Shown piece after piece: positions 42,101 through 49,250 of a stretch of 64,000 nt of DNA. Made by a program: the position numbers and the translations under genes. Source of the DNA: Temnopleurus reevesii (lineage: Eukaryota > Echinodermata > Echinoidea > Temnopleuroida > Temnopleuridae); NCBI GenBank assembly GCA_036244855.1, contig BQKZ01000272.1, forward strand, positions 24,523 through 88,522, in the 5' to 3' direction. The notes beneath the pieces are model-generated. The model was given only the letters and a program-made list of their open reading frames with translations. It did not search any database and was not told the DNA's origin. Within the stretch, counting starts at the first letter, position 1; each line of letters starts with the position of its first letter.

Positions 42101-43847
42101 CAATTGATTCAAAATCTATCTCAAGTTTACCTGCCAACCAATAAGATATTATTCTTGTCAGGGTAAAAAAAATTAACCTAAAAACAGAAATAGGTCTTCT
42201 CATTGATTTTGTAGAGGGGGCATCATGTTATGTGTAAGTTTGAATTTGAAGCTTGAATTGATGAACAGAAACATCAGATCTGCAAGAAGCATCAAGAATA
42301 GGCATCAATATCACTATTTGTCAGCTTCACTGGACAATATTGTCAAATCTTTGAGTGGCAAGTTATTGTACAAGGACAATAGCTTGCAACCCAAATGTTG
42401 ATGGGGACTATGGATGGGGGTAGACATCCACCATCAGTTAGATAGGAATAATATAGTCAAAGTCATCATTAGGTTATGTTGTGGAGGGCTTGTAAGAAAG
42501 TCTGTGAAAATAATAGAATGATTGATAATGAATGATATTAACATTTGCACATGGGATGATTTTGGTTAGGTTTTGTATTTGTTTGTTGATATTGAAGGGT
42601 CTGATGGATATTTTAGAGTTGTAACAGACATGTATTAGGTTGTCGAGGATGGGGCATAAAGAGATATGGAGAAGCATTTGACTTTCTAGACCTAGGTTTG
42701 TTTGCATGGCTGACATCAATTGGCTGACATTTTAATGTGGGAAAAAACTTAAGTGGTTGAGTAGTGGGTGTGAGGTCTCCTCTCATTGGTTGATAGGAAA
42801 GTGGGCAAGGCATCCTGTTATTGTGAGGGTGGGGCAGGCATCCGCTCTTCAATGTTGTGGGTTGAACAGCATCTGTATAGCTTTGTTTGATGACATAACA
42901 GATATCCGTTGGCTGGTATTTGAGGGCGGGGACAGGCAGAAAGTAATGAAAAGTTCAAGACTATGAAGGATGAGTCAAAACCACCTTTTCAATGTTTTAT
43001 GTCGGAATTTAAAGCCATGATAGTGACGTCATATGGCAAAATGTCTGATCAACTCTTATTGAACCAAGTCTATAGACATCTAAAAGGTCTTTAAATGTGA
43101 TGAGGAAATCATTAATGTGATGCAACCGTCAAAATGTAACAATGAACTCCCAAACATGAGTTCATCTTTAAGTTGAGTGAAGACTTATTCCAGGGTGTAT
43201 TGGTGTATTTATTATATTGGGGAAAATAAAATCAATTGATTTCATTTCCACATAAACCAATGTTGATTTAGGATGTAACTTTTGATTTGATTGATATGTA
43301 ACTCTCACCACTTTGCCTGTTGCAAATGCTTTCTTATCAAATATATAATTTTTCATATTTGTTGAAAGGAATATTTTTGGTTGCACGAGTTGATCCTAGA
43401 TTGGGCAAATAGGGGAGGGGTGGGGGCAATAACTTGATTCTCCTGTGGCTGGACTGACAAGCAAAAAAGGTCCTTATTTCTACTCTGCCCTTTCTAACAC
43501 TGATGGGGTGGCGGATGGAGTACACAATGATCTCTACATTGAAAAGAACGGTAGTTGCAGTGCCAATAGGGGGCCATGGCCCAGTTTGCCCCCCCCCCCC
43601 CCAACCCATTTTGGATCTGCTAAAGGGTTGTTAAGTAGCATCATAAGTAGTGTAGATGTTTTAATCCTTTTGTACCTTTTATTTTGTTCTCATTCTGACA
43701 CTGCAGGACTCTGAAGAACGGCTGTTTGATAAAGGAGAGTCAAATACAAACTATGAAGACATTCCTGTGAGATTAGCTTCATACCTACAGCTGTGCCGAC
43801 TAAGAGCACATCTACAAGCCCAAGTACACTCAACAGACGATGGATGA
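1..43847 (+). CDS. THADA: THADA-like tRNA (32-2'-O)-methyltransferase regulator, C-terminal part (5' end outside window)
   Basis: Spliced model: join(1..49, 421..493, 1447..1600, 2451..2564, 3338..3426, 4032..4167, 4566..4729, 43707..43847). Read from base 3 it gives 305 residues and a TGA stop, and every junction keeps frame with GT-AG borders. The protein is helical and leucine-rich, as expected for HEAT/ARM repeats. Diagnostic-looking stretches are LSLWRIAMTLLQDDNDDVR in exon 4 and LFDKGESNTNYED in the last exon, which resemble the C-terminal region of THADA and yeast Trm732. Family knowledge: THADA/Trm732 partners the FTSJ1/Trm7 methyltransferase for 2'-O-methylation of tRNA nucleotide 32; the fly protein has also been linked to SERCA and energy storage. 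THADA is normally near 1,900 residues, so only about the last sixth lies here. The neighbouring ZFP36L gene supports the call. I identified the family from memory, without an alignment. Confidence 0.8.
421..493 (+). CDS. THADA: THADA exon 2 of the window
   Basis: The acceptor is TTGATATTCAG at 420 and the donor is CAG|GTACAT at 494. The exon supplies one base to a split codon and then 24 codons (EEILSAIVSLTGAILPFMDN and so on), ending in phase 0. The hydrophobic helical pattern fits a HEAT repeat. The intron at 494-1446 shows no features that I recognise. Confidence 0.7.
1447..1600 (+). CDS. THADA: THADA exon 3 of the window
   Basis: The acceptor is TCAACAG at 1446, after a T-rich tract, and the donor is CATG|GTAAGA at 1601, a near-consensus site. 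The exon encodes 51 codons including LPLLQRWTSLLKSC and LRLAVARLFDQLS, then leaves one base (phase 1). Phase 0 entry matches the exon at 421-493. The leucine-rich amphipathic pattern is typical of HEAT/ARM repeats. Confidence 0.75.
2100..2350 (+). repeat. Poly-C run and CT-rich low-complexity tract
   Basis: A 13-base C run (2100-2112) leads into CT-rich microsatellite sequence (TCTCTCTC, CCCTCTC) up to about 2340, inside the THADA intron before the exon at 2451. It is strongly pyrimidine on the + strand and would be a long pyrimidine tract in the pre-mRNA. Confidence 0.85.
2451..2564 (+). CDS. THADA: THADA exon 4 of the window
   Basis: The acceptor is CTTATTGCAG at 2450 and the donor is CAAG|GTAGAT at 2565. 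Two leading bases complete an Ala codon from the previous exon, and one base is left over (phase 1). The peptide contains LSLWRIAMTLLQDDNDDVR, the most THADA-like stretch in the window: a W-containing helix followed by an acidic turn and a VR helix, as in HEAT repeats. An ATG-rich microsatellite begins only a few bases after the donor. Confidence 0.8.
2580..2850 (+). repeat. (ATG/GAT)n trinucleotide microsatellite
   Basis: Long runs of ATG repeats with interruptions, densest at 2640-2820, starting just after the donor of the exon at 2451-2564. It creates spurious Met-rich open frames on + and His- or Ser-rich ones on -, none of which is a gene. Confidence 0.95.
3338..3426 (+). CDS. THADA: THADA exon 5 of the window
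   Basis: The acceptor is TTTTCCTCTTTTAG at 3337 and the donor is AATAAG|GTATTG at 3427. Two bases complete an Asp codon, followed by 29 codons including EPVSFLGKLNTALTDVDP, ending in phase 0. It is less helical than its neighbours and probably forms a loop between repeats. Confidence 0.7.
4032..4167 (+). CDS. THADA: THADA exon 6 of the window
   Basis: The phase-compatible acceptor is the CCAAAG at 4031, which follows a long pyrimidine tract. The upstream AG at 4008 would start the exon with an in-frame TGA, so I rejected it. The donor is AATCG|GTAAGC at 4168. The peptide (including WSVLLGLKEGLVTMDTMES and YRRVYSIIHSDEI) ends with one base over (phase 1). The acceptor choice is the least certain boundary of this gene. 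Confidence 0.65.
4566..4729 (+). CDS. THADA: THADA exon 7 of the window
   Basis: The acceptor is TTATCTTGATAG at 4565 and the donor is GAAGAG|GTTAGT at 4730. Two bases complete an Asp codon, then 54 codons including LVSWDLHPCLLVHVAPYLL and CLATLISWANEG, ending in phase 0. It is followed by the 39-kb last intron. Confidence 0.75.
5270..5610. repeat. Tandem array, about 110-118 bp unit, three diverged copies
   Basis: The word GGTCAACAC(T)CTGGTTTTATTACC recurs about 111 bases apart (near 5354 and 5465). CCCCCTTAATA recurs about 110 bases apart (near 5405 and 5515), with a more diverged copy near 5288. The copies differ by many substitutions, so this is an old minisatellite-like array or nested repeat fragments. 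A weaker echo (CGACTTTCTGAT) continues to about 5690. Confidence 0.65.
7007..7125. mobile_element. Short MITE with mariner/pogo-like terminal inverted repeats
   Basis: The left end, CAGTGGAACCTGATTATGAT, is an imperfect inverse of the right end (reverse complement CAGTGGAATCTTGCTATAAT), giving about 23-bp inverted repeats on a 119-bp element. TA follows the right end, while CA precedes the left end, so the TA target duplication would be mutated. The CAGTGG-AACC terminus with TA is typical of Tc1/mariner/pogo derivatives. It has no coding capacity. Confidence 0.6.
8185..8270. repeat. TTTCA-rich retroelement tail-like sequence
   Basis: TTTCATTTCATTTTCATTTTC-type pentamer repeats run into TTTCCAACAAAAATACAA. 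Such pentamer plus CCAACAAAAATAC sequence is typical of the 3' ends of non-LTR elements in invertebrates. Only the tail is seen and no reverse transcriptase is present. Confidence 0.4.
8650..8826. repeat. Two-copy direct repeat, about 110-bp period
   Basis: 8651-8715 (CCATTGTTTCACAATCCTCA...) and 8761-8826 (CCATTGTTTGCCAAACCCTC...) align throughout, sharing CTCAAAGGTGYTATGTC and an AGGGTR motif. The copies are diverged. No function is apparent. Confidence 0.6.
13105..13350 (-). mobile_element. tRNA-derived SINE, near full length
   Basis: Read on the - strand it starts with a tRNA-like head holding a B-box match (GATTCAATACC, 13280-13290). It continues through CACAATGTGCTGCACTCAAC / GGTGAGGTGAATG and ends near ATAAATTGCATGC. 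The same body occurs at 37381-37662 and 51690-51906. The head differs from that of the 37.4-kb copy, so it may be another subfamily. Confidence 0.6.
16965..17110. repeat. GA-rich low-complexity tract
   Basis: Irregular GAGA/AGAGAGA sequence (GAGAGATGGAAAGAGAGAAAG and following), imperfect throughout, within the large intron. Confidence 0.8.
19560..19590. repeat. TTTGA pentamer microsatellite, retroelement tail-like
   Basis: TTTGATTTGATTTTGATTTGATTTATTTG is followed by sequence ending AATGGGGTCCTG. A similar pentamer run occurs near 27254-27277. It probably belongs to a degraded non-LTR element. Confidence 0.4.
19913..19913. other. Single-N assembly join
   Basis: One ambiguous base. The sequence immediately after it (19914-19957) repeats 19682-19728 with a few differences, as expected if two overlapping or allelic contigs were joined without being merged. 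Confidence 0.85.
20027..20101. repeat. 25-bp minisatellite, three copies
   Basis: Three head-to-tail units of consensus TCTTTATTGCTTATAAAGGCCATTA at 20027-20051, 20052-20076 and 20077-20101, with 2-3 differences each. Confidence 0.9.
21137..21176. repeat. (TA)n followed by poly-T
   Basis: Alternating TA over about 24 bases directly followed by a T run of about 15. Confidence 0.95.
22226..22249. repeat. (GA)n microsatellite
   Basis: About 12 uninterrupted GA units within a purine-rich stretch (22200-22260). Confidence 0.95.
23010..23598. mobile_element. 589-bp foldback DNA element (MITE) flanked by TTAA
   Basis: The ends AGGGGAATTAC and GTAGTTCCCCT are inverted and flanked by TTAA on both sides (23006-23009 and 23599-23602). 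The inverted repeats extend for about 110 bp, sharing TCAGTAAATGAAGAAA, GAACAAACTG and AATTTGAGCAAAAT with scattered differences. An inner inverted pair also exists (ACATGGAGAACTC at about 23203 and its inverse at about 23404), so most of the element could fold into one long hairpin. It encodes no transposase. TTAA target duplication is characteristic of piggyBac-type elements, but the superfamily remains unassigned. Confidence 0.8.
24366..24870 (+). repeat. Dispersed repeat family A, diverged copy
   Basis: It starts TTAAAGGCATAGAT and shares with 32702-33185 and 33405-33815 an ordered series of blocks: an AATTGGGAGAATATTTTCACA-like block, a CCAAYCA-TTATTCCTA block, a GTGTGTG-AG block and a TGTGGAGA-CGAC-like block. 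Divergence is high and there is no coding content. Confidence 0.5.
25875..26250 (+). repeat. Dispersed repeat family B, copy 1
   Basis: It aligns in order with 30120-30515. Shared blocks include GATATTGAGTAYTTG, CGGYCCGACA, CATTATACATTYTC and TTTTGTGC-A-TTC. No open frame is conserved between copies. Confidence 0.55.
26515..27801 (+). repeat. Duplicated 1.29-kb block, copy 1
   Basis: Nearly identical to 28056-29309, differing by scattered substitutions and a few indels. Copy 1 has an extra TTTGA-repeat segment near 27245-27310 and lacks a 20-base segment present in copy 2 near 29117. Both copies begin at the same base (CCTTAAAATAGCC), which in copy 2 directly follows the single N at 28055. 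Confidence 0.9.
28055..28055. other. Single-N assembly join
   Basis: One ambiguous base immediately before copy 2 of the 1.3-kb duplicated block. The unique spacer between copies is 27802-28054. Confidence 0.9.
28056..29309 (+). repeat. Duplicated 1.25-kb block, copy 2
   Basis: The second copy of 26515-27801. The allele-like level of difference and the N at its left border suggest an uncollapsed haplotype rather than a true tandem duplication, but the sequence alone cannot decide this. Confidence 0.9.
30120..30515 (+). repeat. Dispersed repeat family B, copy 2
   Basis: Diverged partner of 25875-26250 in the same orientation, with blocks GAATATCGAGTACTTG, GTCGGCCCGACATGG and TCATTATACATTTTCTTGC. 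Short open frames on both strands are not shared with copy 1. Confidence 0.55.
32702..33185 (+). repeat. Dispersed repeat family A, best-preserved copy
   Basis: It begins TTTAAAGGTATAGATTCGTA. It shares with 33405-33815, in the same order, CCAATCAGC-TTATTCCTA, TTGTC-GCAG-G-GTGAGTTCG, TTTGCGATAATT, CAAACTATGAA, TGCTATTGAAAAACTGCATT and CCATCTCTCC-AAAACT. About 480 bp long, with no coding frame. Confidence 0.75.
33405..33815 (+). repeat. Dispersed repeat family A, second direct copy (5' shortened)
   Basis: A direct repeat of 32702-33185, lacking the first 100 or so bases. The two copies are separated by about 220 bases of unrelated sequence. Confidence 0.75.
37381..37662 (-). mobile_element. 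tRNA-derived SINE, full length with (ATT)n tail
   Basis: On the - strand the element begins GGAGGCGCTGTAGTGTAG, contains an A-box-like TAGTGTAGTAG (37639-37649 on +) and a degenerate B-box near GTTGAGTCC, then a non-tRNA body with GTGCTGCACTCAACC and GGTGAGGTGAATGGGTACC. It ends in CGATATATAAATTGCATC followed by ATT repeats (37381-37411). That layout is typical of tRNA-derived SINEs mobilised by LINEs with ATT-type tails. Confidence 0.75.
38762..38787 (+). repeat. C15-A11 homopolymer junction
   Basis: Fifteen C residues are directly followed by eleven A residues. It is one of eleven long poly-C tracts, all on the + strand. Confidence 0.95.
39385..39571. mobile_element. 187-bp foldback element
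   Basis: TCACAGACAT...GTTCACACTTACATGATACAC on the left is the imperfect inverse of GTGCATCATGCAAGTGTGAAC...ATGTCTGTGA on the right. The arms are about 72 bp with a loop of about 43 bp. No clear target-site duplication is visible. It is probably a short non-autonomous element or a relic of one. Confidence 0.7.
40397..40422. repeat. Perfect 11-bp hairpin
   Basis: AAGATCTTTCA, loop TTTG, TGAAAGATCTT. This is a small perfect inverted repeat in the intron with no run of T that would suggest a Pol III terminator. Confidence 0.8.
41390..41460. repeat. GA-rich tract
   Basis: Purine-rich sequence with GAGAGAGAGAGAGG near 41436-41452, inside the intron. Confidence 0.7.
43707..43847 (+). CDS. THADA: THADA last coding exon with TGA stop
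   Basis: The acceptor is CTGACACTGCAG at 43706, after a T-rich tract. The exon opens in phase 0, matching the donor at 4730, and encodes 46 residues (LFDKGESNTNYED, then a Leu/Arg-rich helix VRLASYLQLCRLRAHLQAQ) before TGA at 43845-43847. The LF-x-K/E-E-x-N-x-x-x-E pattern resembles the extreme C-terminus of the THADA/Trm732 family. A missed internal exon between 4729 and 43707 cannot be excluded, although none is needed for frame. Confidence 0.75.
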   Translation, partial: DSEERLFDKGESNTNYEDIPVRLASYLQLCRLRAHLQAQVHSTDDG

Positions 43848-45774
43848 ATCAAGAATCCTACGATATCCATGAGATGGTGAACATTCATGAACGTCAGTGG
43901 TTATCTAATGTGGTGTCATCCTGAGATGATGATGATATGAAAATAATAACCATGAAGAGCTTTGATACCATCAAACCAAACTCATATCAAAGTGACTTAA
44001 AAAATCACCTGTCAATTTTTTTCATCATCATCAGTAGAAATACTCACTTACACCACCTCAACTACCTCCACCACCACCCCAACCACCAGTACTGACATTA
44101 TCGACATTTCTTGAAAATATCTTTCGTCCTTGGTAAAGAACTACTTGTATGATTTTCATATTTTCACACCCACAACCTAAGAAACAAGAAAAGAACCTTC
44201 AAACATACCTAGATCCGAGCAGAGCATAGTCTTCAGAATTTGCAGTAAAGAAGAAAATATTCCTTTCAAAATTCTATCTTGTTGAAATGAAAACAAGCTA
44301 TTAGTTGGTCTTTTATCTTATCATAAACAGAGCTGCCAAACTGCTCTGTAGCCAATACTCCATTGAATGTAATTATCATCATTGTTTAGAAAAGAGTTTC
44401 ATCTGATTGGCGCAGCTGCCAGCAGTTAAGGAAAATGTATGACATTAAAATGAAAATGTGAAAAATGCAACTGTTGATCAAAATTGAAAGCAAGCATGAC
44501 AAAAGTAACCATACTAACAGTCATTCACTTGCAATGAAATCTTTTAATTCATATTGAAATACACATTGTTCATATTTCTATAATTTTTGAAAATGTAATT
44601 CATTTCAAAATTATTTTGGAAATTACCTGTAAATCAAGTTTTCTCTTGCATACAAATTCCCATTCTCTCTAGCTTAATACAGACTTGTATTTCATAAATC
44701 CACCATTCTCCTTAATGCCTCAGGAAGTGTACTGTTAGTTTGTGATGTATTGTCCAAAATTATTGTGTAATGAAGTATTTAATCATCACTGATATAATGG
44801 TTGTTAATTGTTTATGATAATTGCAGTTCAAACAAGGAAAATTCACAATTAGTTTACACTACATGTAATTGTTAATCACTACTTTTAGTTAATTGACAAG
44901 TACTGCTGGTAATAATCAAACCATTCTCTGAAATGATGTTATGTTTATACCCAATCTTTTCCACATTTGTTTCTAATTACATCAATCCAACTCAACTAAA
45001 AATATTTGGCGATGTGGCAATGGTAGCATAAGCTTTTGTTGTGATATATAACTTTTTGTTTAAATAGCATCTTCAGTCTTATTCATAAGGTGTATTCATG
45101 ATACTTGTGGCTTGTTCCCATTTGTAATTGCTCGTAGGAAACTAGTAAAACTTCTTTCACAATTTTAAATCCAAAGAGTCATAAAAAAATGACTATAATT
45201 CTAGTGAAAACAAAGAACAGTGCTTCGTTGGAAATTCCGTCTTCATTAAGCATACCTAAAATCATCTAATAATTCATTAGATTCACAGAAGTAATGTTGT
45301 TTATCTGCTTTGAAAATTGAATTAAACATATCTGGGATTCCTAATTTCAGTACAGTGTGCCGATAGAGCATAATATGGTATTATTTTTTAGAATTTAAGC
45401 TTTTTGAAGCACTTGATGTTGATATTGAAGCCTATATTATTATGAGAATTATGAGTTATGTATATTATCAACTATTCAGATTATGTTTAAGGTCTGGCAG
45501 TTGATGCTTTTTTTATATGTATATTTCCTTTAATTTTAATGGCAAATAACAAGGTAACATGATATAACAACTAATCATAACAAAGGACTCCAGGGAAGTT
45601 TGTGTTAATGTCAAAGTTGTCGTCATAAGTTTTCTGCAACGAAGCCTGGAATATGAAAAGGAAATTTGAAAATATTATAGAAGTAAGATTGGATTACATA
45701 CAAAGACTACTAATTTGCTATGAATTAGCTACGTTAGTATTCCATCCAGTATTGTTGTTCATTTTATTTTGATC

Positions 45775-45780
45775 AATAAA
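45775..45780 (+). promoter_or_regulatory. Polyadenylation signal AATAAA (THADA, proximal)
   Basis: A canonical hexamer about 1.9 kb after the THADA stop codon. It may act as an alternative end. Confidence 0.45.
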
Positions 45781-45991
45781 GGTAAAGGAGTTATGTGCAG
45801 TGTTTTATATATTTCAACCAGGGAATCGCCCCCTCACAATTCCCTGTTTTACCTATACCTTTTAAGCTTTGAGTTTATACTATTTTTATGCCTCTGGCAT
45901 CTTAAGGTGGTGCCGGACAATAATCTTTATGTAATGTTACACTATGTTTAAAAATAATCTGTTACTTATCATGTATAGAATGACTACAATG

Positions 45992-45997
45992 AATAAA
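45992..45997 (+). promoter_or_regulatory. Polyadenylation signal AATAAA (THADA, distal)
   Basis: A canonical hexamer followed within about 30 bases by T-rich sequence. It is the more likely main end of the THADA transcript. Confidence 0.5.
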
Positions 45998-48429
45998 ATA
46001 TTTTTGTAAAATCTGATTTTTTTGGTCTTAATTATCATTCTTTATAGTAGTAGAAACAAATGAAGCTATAAATTTACTTTTTATTAGATAAATTCCATAT
46101 TAATGCTGATGGCAGCAGACTATCCTCCACTTTCTACAATGGGTAACCATAGAGATAGCAAGAAAAATCTAGCTTTGATTGAAAGCAGGAGAATTATATG
46201 AACAGATCAAAACAAATTTTGAAGCAAATCAGACAATAAATAAGAAAGTTATCAATATTTCAATTATATCACTCAAAAGGGATTTTTCATGCAAATTGAC
46301 AAGATTTAGTCACATGATATGGTGTATGTCATGCACTTTTCTACAAATAGTTCACTACTAATTTAAACCCCCGCTTTTTCGACCCCTTAACCAAAAAGAT
46401 AAATCGTTGATAAATACATGAGAGTAGGTGCATTTATTTAATAAACCTTTCGGATATGGCTATATGGGTCAAAACGGGTTCTTAAAAACAATAACTTATA
46501 ATAAGATAACAGTCGTGAAGAACGTCATAACACATTATCAAAAGTTTCCAGTTTGCATGAAGATCGTTGTTCATATATATTTTTTTAGATGCATGGTCCC
46601 AGTTCGAGACAAACTGTAACCCCCCCCCCCCCCCAACCAAAAAAAAAATCCTTCGGATGTTATTACACAAACCTGTCAGTCGACTGGTAACACAAAATGC
46701 TCTTATTTCGCATACTTGTATAAATGTAACCTATAGGTCTAAAACATCTGCAGTTAGTAAAAACGACTTTCACTCATTATATCAGGATCATCCTGTATGG
46801 CTTCACATCACGCTCTTATCTTTGTCACTTTCTCCCGCGCTCTTCTCGATTTTCGCGGGCTTTTTAGTTCCTCGTATCCTCTTTTGTTGACAGCAGATCG
46901 CCTGCATCCGTCGGCTTGATTGCTGCTGGGTTGAGGGGTGCATGGTGCAGCGCTTCAATATGGATGGAATCATTGAATTGACCAACGTCTACACGAATGA
47001 TAGCGAATATGTACATGGTATTGTGCAGAAAACATATAGATAAAATTTGACGATGTGTAAAATGAAAAATGATAATAATGTTTTGTTTTAATACACTTTT
47101 TTCTGCAATCACCAAGGAACGTTTAGAAAAATATGGGGGCGTGTTACCATTTTTATACAACTTAAGCAGGATCTGCAACGTAATTAACGGATAATGGAAA
47201 ATTTGAGAATATTAAAGGGTCCAACATTATTTCTCTTTAAATACATGCAGAGTCGATAAAAAAATATAATACTCAAGCGTAGAACCAACATTGTGTTGAC
47301 TTTTCATTATAAAAGAAGAACTTTTGAAACTTGGCGTTATTTCCTTCAGCAAGAAATCTGACACCCTCCACTTCGCGGAGATAATAATCATAGGCCTAAT
47401 TCTCCTATAACAATTTTAGATTAATGAAATATAATTTAAACACTTCTGTTTATTTTTCTTCTTTTTATGATTCCTTTGCACGAGTTGTGCATATTAACAA
47501 CACTAAATGAATAGGGCGCCAAACATATCTCATCATTATCATTCTTGTACGATGTGATGTATTGTCATATCTGAGATTGTCATTACATTATATAGAGACG
47601 ACTAATCCGTGTACGTGTCAAATATAACCATAGTTTCAATATACTAAAAGTTATGCCATATGTGCATGATCTTATCTCTTCTTAATTTGTCACGTATAAT
47701 AACGATGAAATTCGAGATTTCTAGTTTAGATGAGGATGAACAATAGGCACGCGAGCACTCATTGTAAATGGTGAATAAGTACACGCACGCGACAATAATC
47801 GATTACTTGCGTGTTTTCAAAGCTCTCTGTTTATAATTTCATATAAAGATTATATTTATATTGTTGAAAATGTTGAATGTTGAAATGCATTTCACAAATC
47901 TAATTTCCAAGGTGCTCAAGAGCCTCAAGTTGTTGAATATCTTGTAAAGAAGACAGTGTATGAGTCAGAAAGGATCCAAACTTATCTTATCAAGGATTCC
48001 TTTTTATGTTATTATTTTCTTTCCACTTTTCACACGATAAATTACTGACAAAATATTGCCAGAGCTCTAGCTTGACAGAATCAACGATCCTACAATAGGC
48101 CTTCACATTGACATTGTATCAATAAACTGAGAATTTAATAGGGATATATGTTTTTACAGAGCATAAGCATTTAGCTCCATCGGGTATAACCTCTTTTGAG
48201 GGGTGAAGATAGTTATACTATAGAGTAAATGCTTGTTCTTTGGAGTGAAAATACCTGAAGAACGCACGACTCTGTAATAACAAATCGCTTTCTGTACAAG
48301 ATCCGCAATTTGCTGTAAACAAAAGGCAAGTTCCCAATTTCATTCAACAAAAAGATACAAAATGTGTGGGGGAAAGGAAAACCTCGCGGAAAAATCGCAA
48401 TAACTGCGTTTATGTGACATCAAAAGCAT

Positions 48430-49250
48430 TCTTCTTTTTTCGCGCGCGAAATATTCGCTGTTTGACTTTGTGACAGAATGTAAACAAAGACAAAGTGTGC
48501 CACATGGAGTGGTGGGAACCAACACAGTCATCTCGTAAAAGTTAAAGAGCGAGTCGTCAAGCTTTGACGGCGTGCAGGGAAAATTAATTTCAGCGATTCT
48601 GTTGAAAGTGGATTGGAAAAGAAAATTGGGAAAGTGGTAGGCCAGGGATAACAATTAGATTGCCACAAAACGAAATCATACAGCATGCAGCTGGGGAAGA
48701 AGTGACATATGTAAGGGAATCTCATCGAGTATGTAGTCATGATTGCTCTCATGACGTTCCAACACTTCATCAGCCTGTGTTTGTCGTAATACGACCAACC
48801 GGGTATGAAGCGCGCGCCTTTAGAAAAGTTTTCCCGCCACGCACGTGGCTCAGCGGTCGCACGAGCCTGCAGCTGGTTGAATAAACAATCATCCACCCGT
48901 CCATCTCTCCAGCGATGTCGCTGCCTTTACTAGGCCTACGCTCTCGGGCGACCACGATACCAGCGTTCCGTTACTATACGAATTCCGATAAGCATTTGTC
49001 CAGCGCCTGGATAATTAACGATCTCTTTATATCGCATATAATTTCATGCCATAAACAATGAACGCAGTCCCCATCTACTACGTCATAAGCGGCTCATTGT
49101 GGACTTGCTCGCCCAAATCCCAATCATCACATAAAAATCTGTCGAGAAAGCTGCTAATTTTCCCGCGCAAATAGCGGATGCTTTCACTAGGTGGTGCTTT
49201 AGCTTTGCAAGCCCACATGTGAAAGGGAGAGATAAGAGAGACAAACGGGT
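48430..49250. promoter_or_regulatory. Candidate CpG-rich regulatory segment with E2F-like sites
   Basis: CpG is noticeably more frequent here than in the AT-rich surroundings. It holds a palindrome TTTCGCGCGCGAAA (48438-48451), TTTCCCGCC (48830-48838), TTTCCCGC (49159-49166) and an E-box CACGTG (48842-48847). TGTAAACA, a forkhead-type word, lies near 48479. It could be an enhancer, or the promoter of an unannotated transcript, about 4 kb upstream of the ZFP36L start codon. No exon is visible. Confidence 0.35.

Larger units (their letters stand above)
4730..43706 (+). other. THADA: About 39-kb last intron of THADA
   Basis: It runs from the GT donor at 4730 to the AG acceptor at 43706. Contents that I can support are listed separately: tandem arrays (5.3, 8.7, 20.0 kb), foldback elements (7.0, 23.0, 39.4 kb), SINE copies (13.1, 37.4 kb), two moderately repeated families (24.4/32.7/33.4 kb and 25.9/30.1 kb), a duplicated 1.3-kb block (26.5/28.1 kb) and single-N joins (19913, 28055). 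I see no convincing gene in 9.0-13.1, 13.4-19.6, 20.1-23.0, 34.0-37.3 or 39.6-43.7 kb. Short open frames there lack coding character. Confidence 0.75.
43848..46015 (+). other. THADA: THADA 3' UTR
   Basis: This AT-rich noncoding stretch follows the stop codon and holds no long open frame. Two AATAAA signals lie near its end (45775-45780 and 45992-45997); the second is followed by a T-rich and then TTGGTCTT-type downstream element, so cleavage is probably near 46015. The end point is inferred. Confidence 0.55.

Noticed and set aside
48528..48896. 122-codon - strand open frame
   Set aside because: Overlaps competing frames in a CpG-rich regulatory-looking segment; no recognisable motif and no splice sites.
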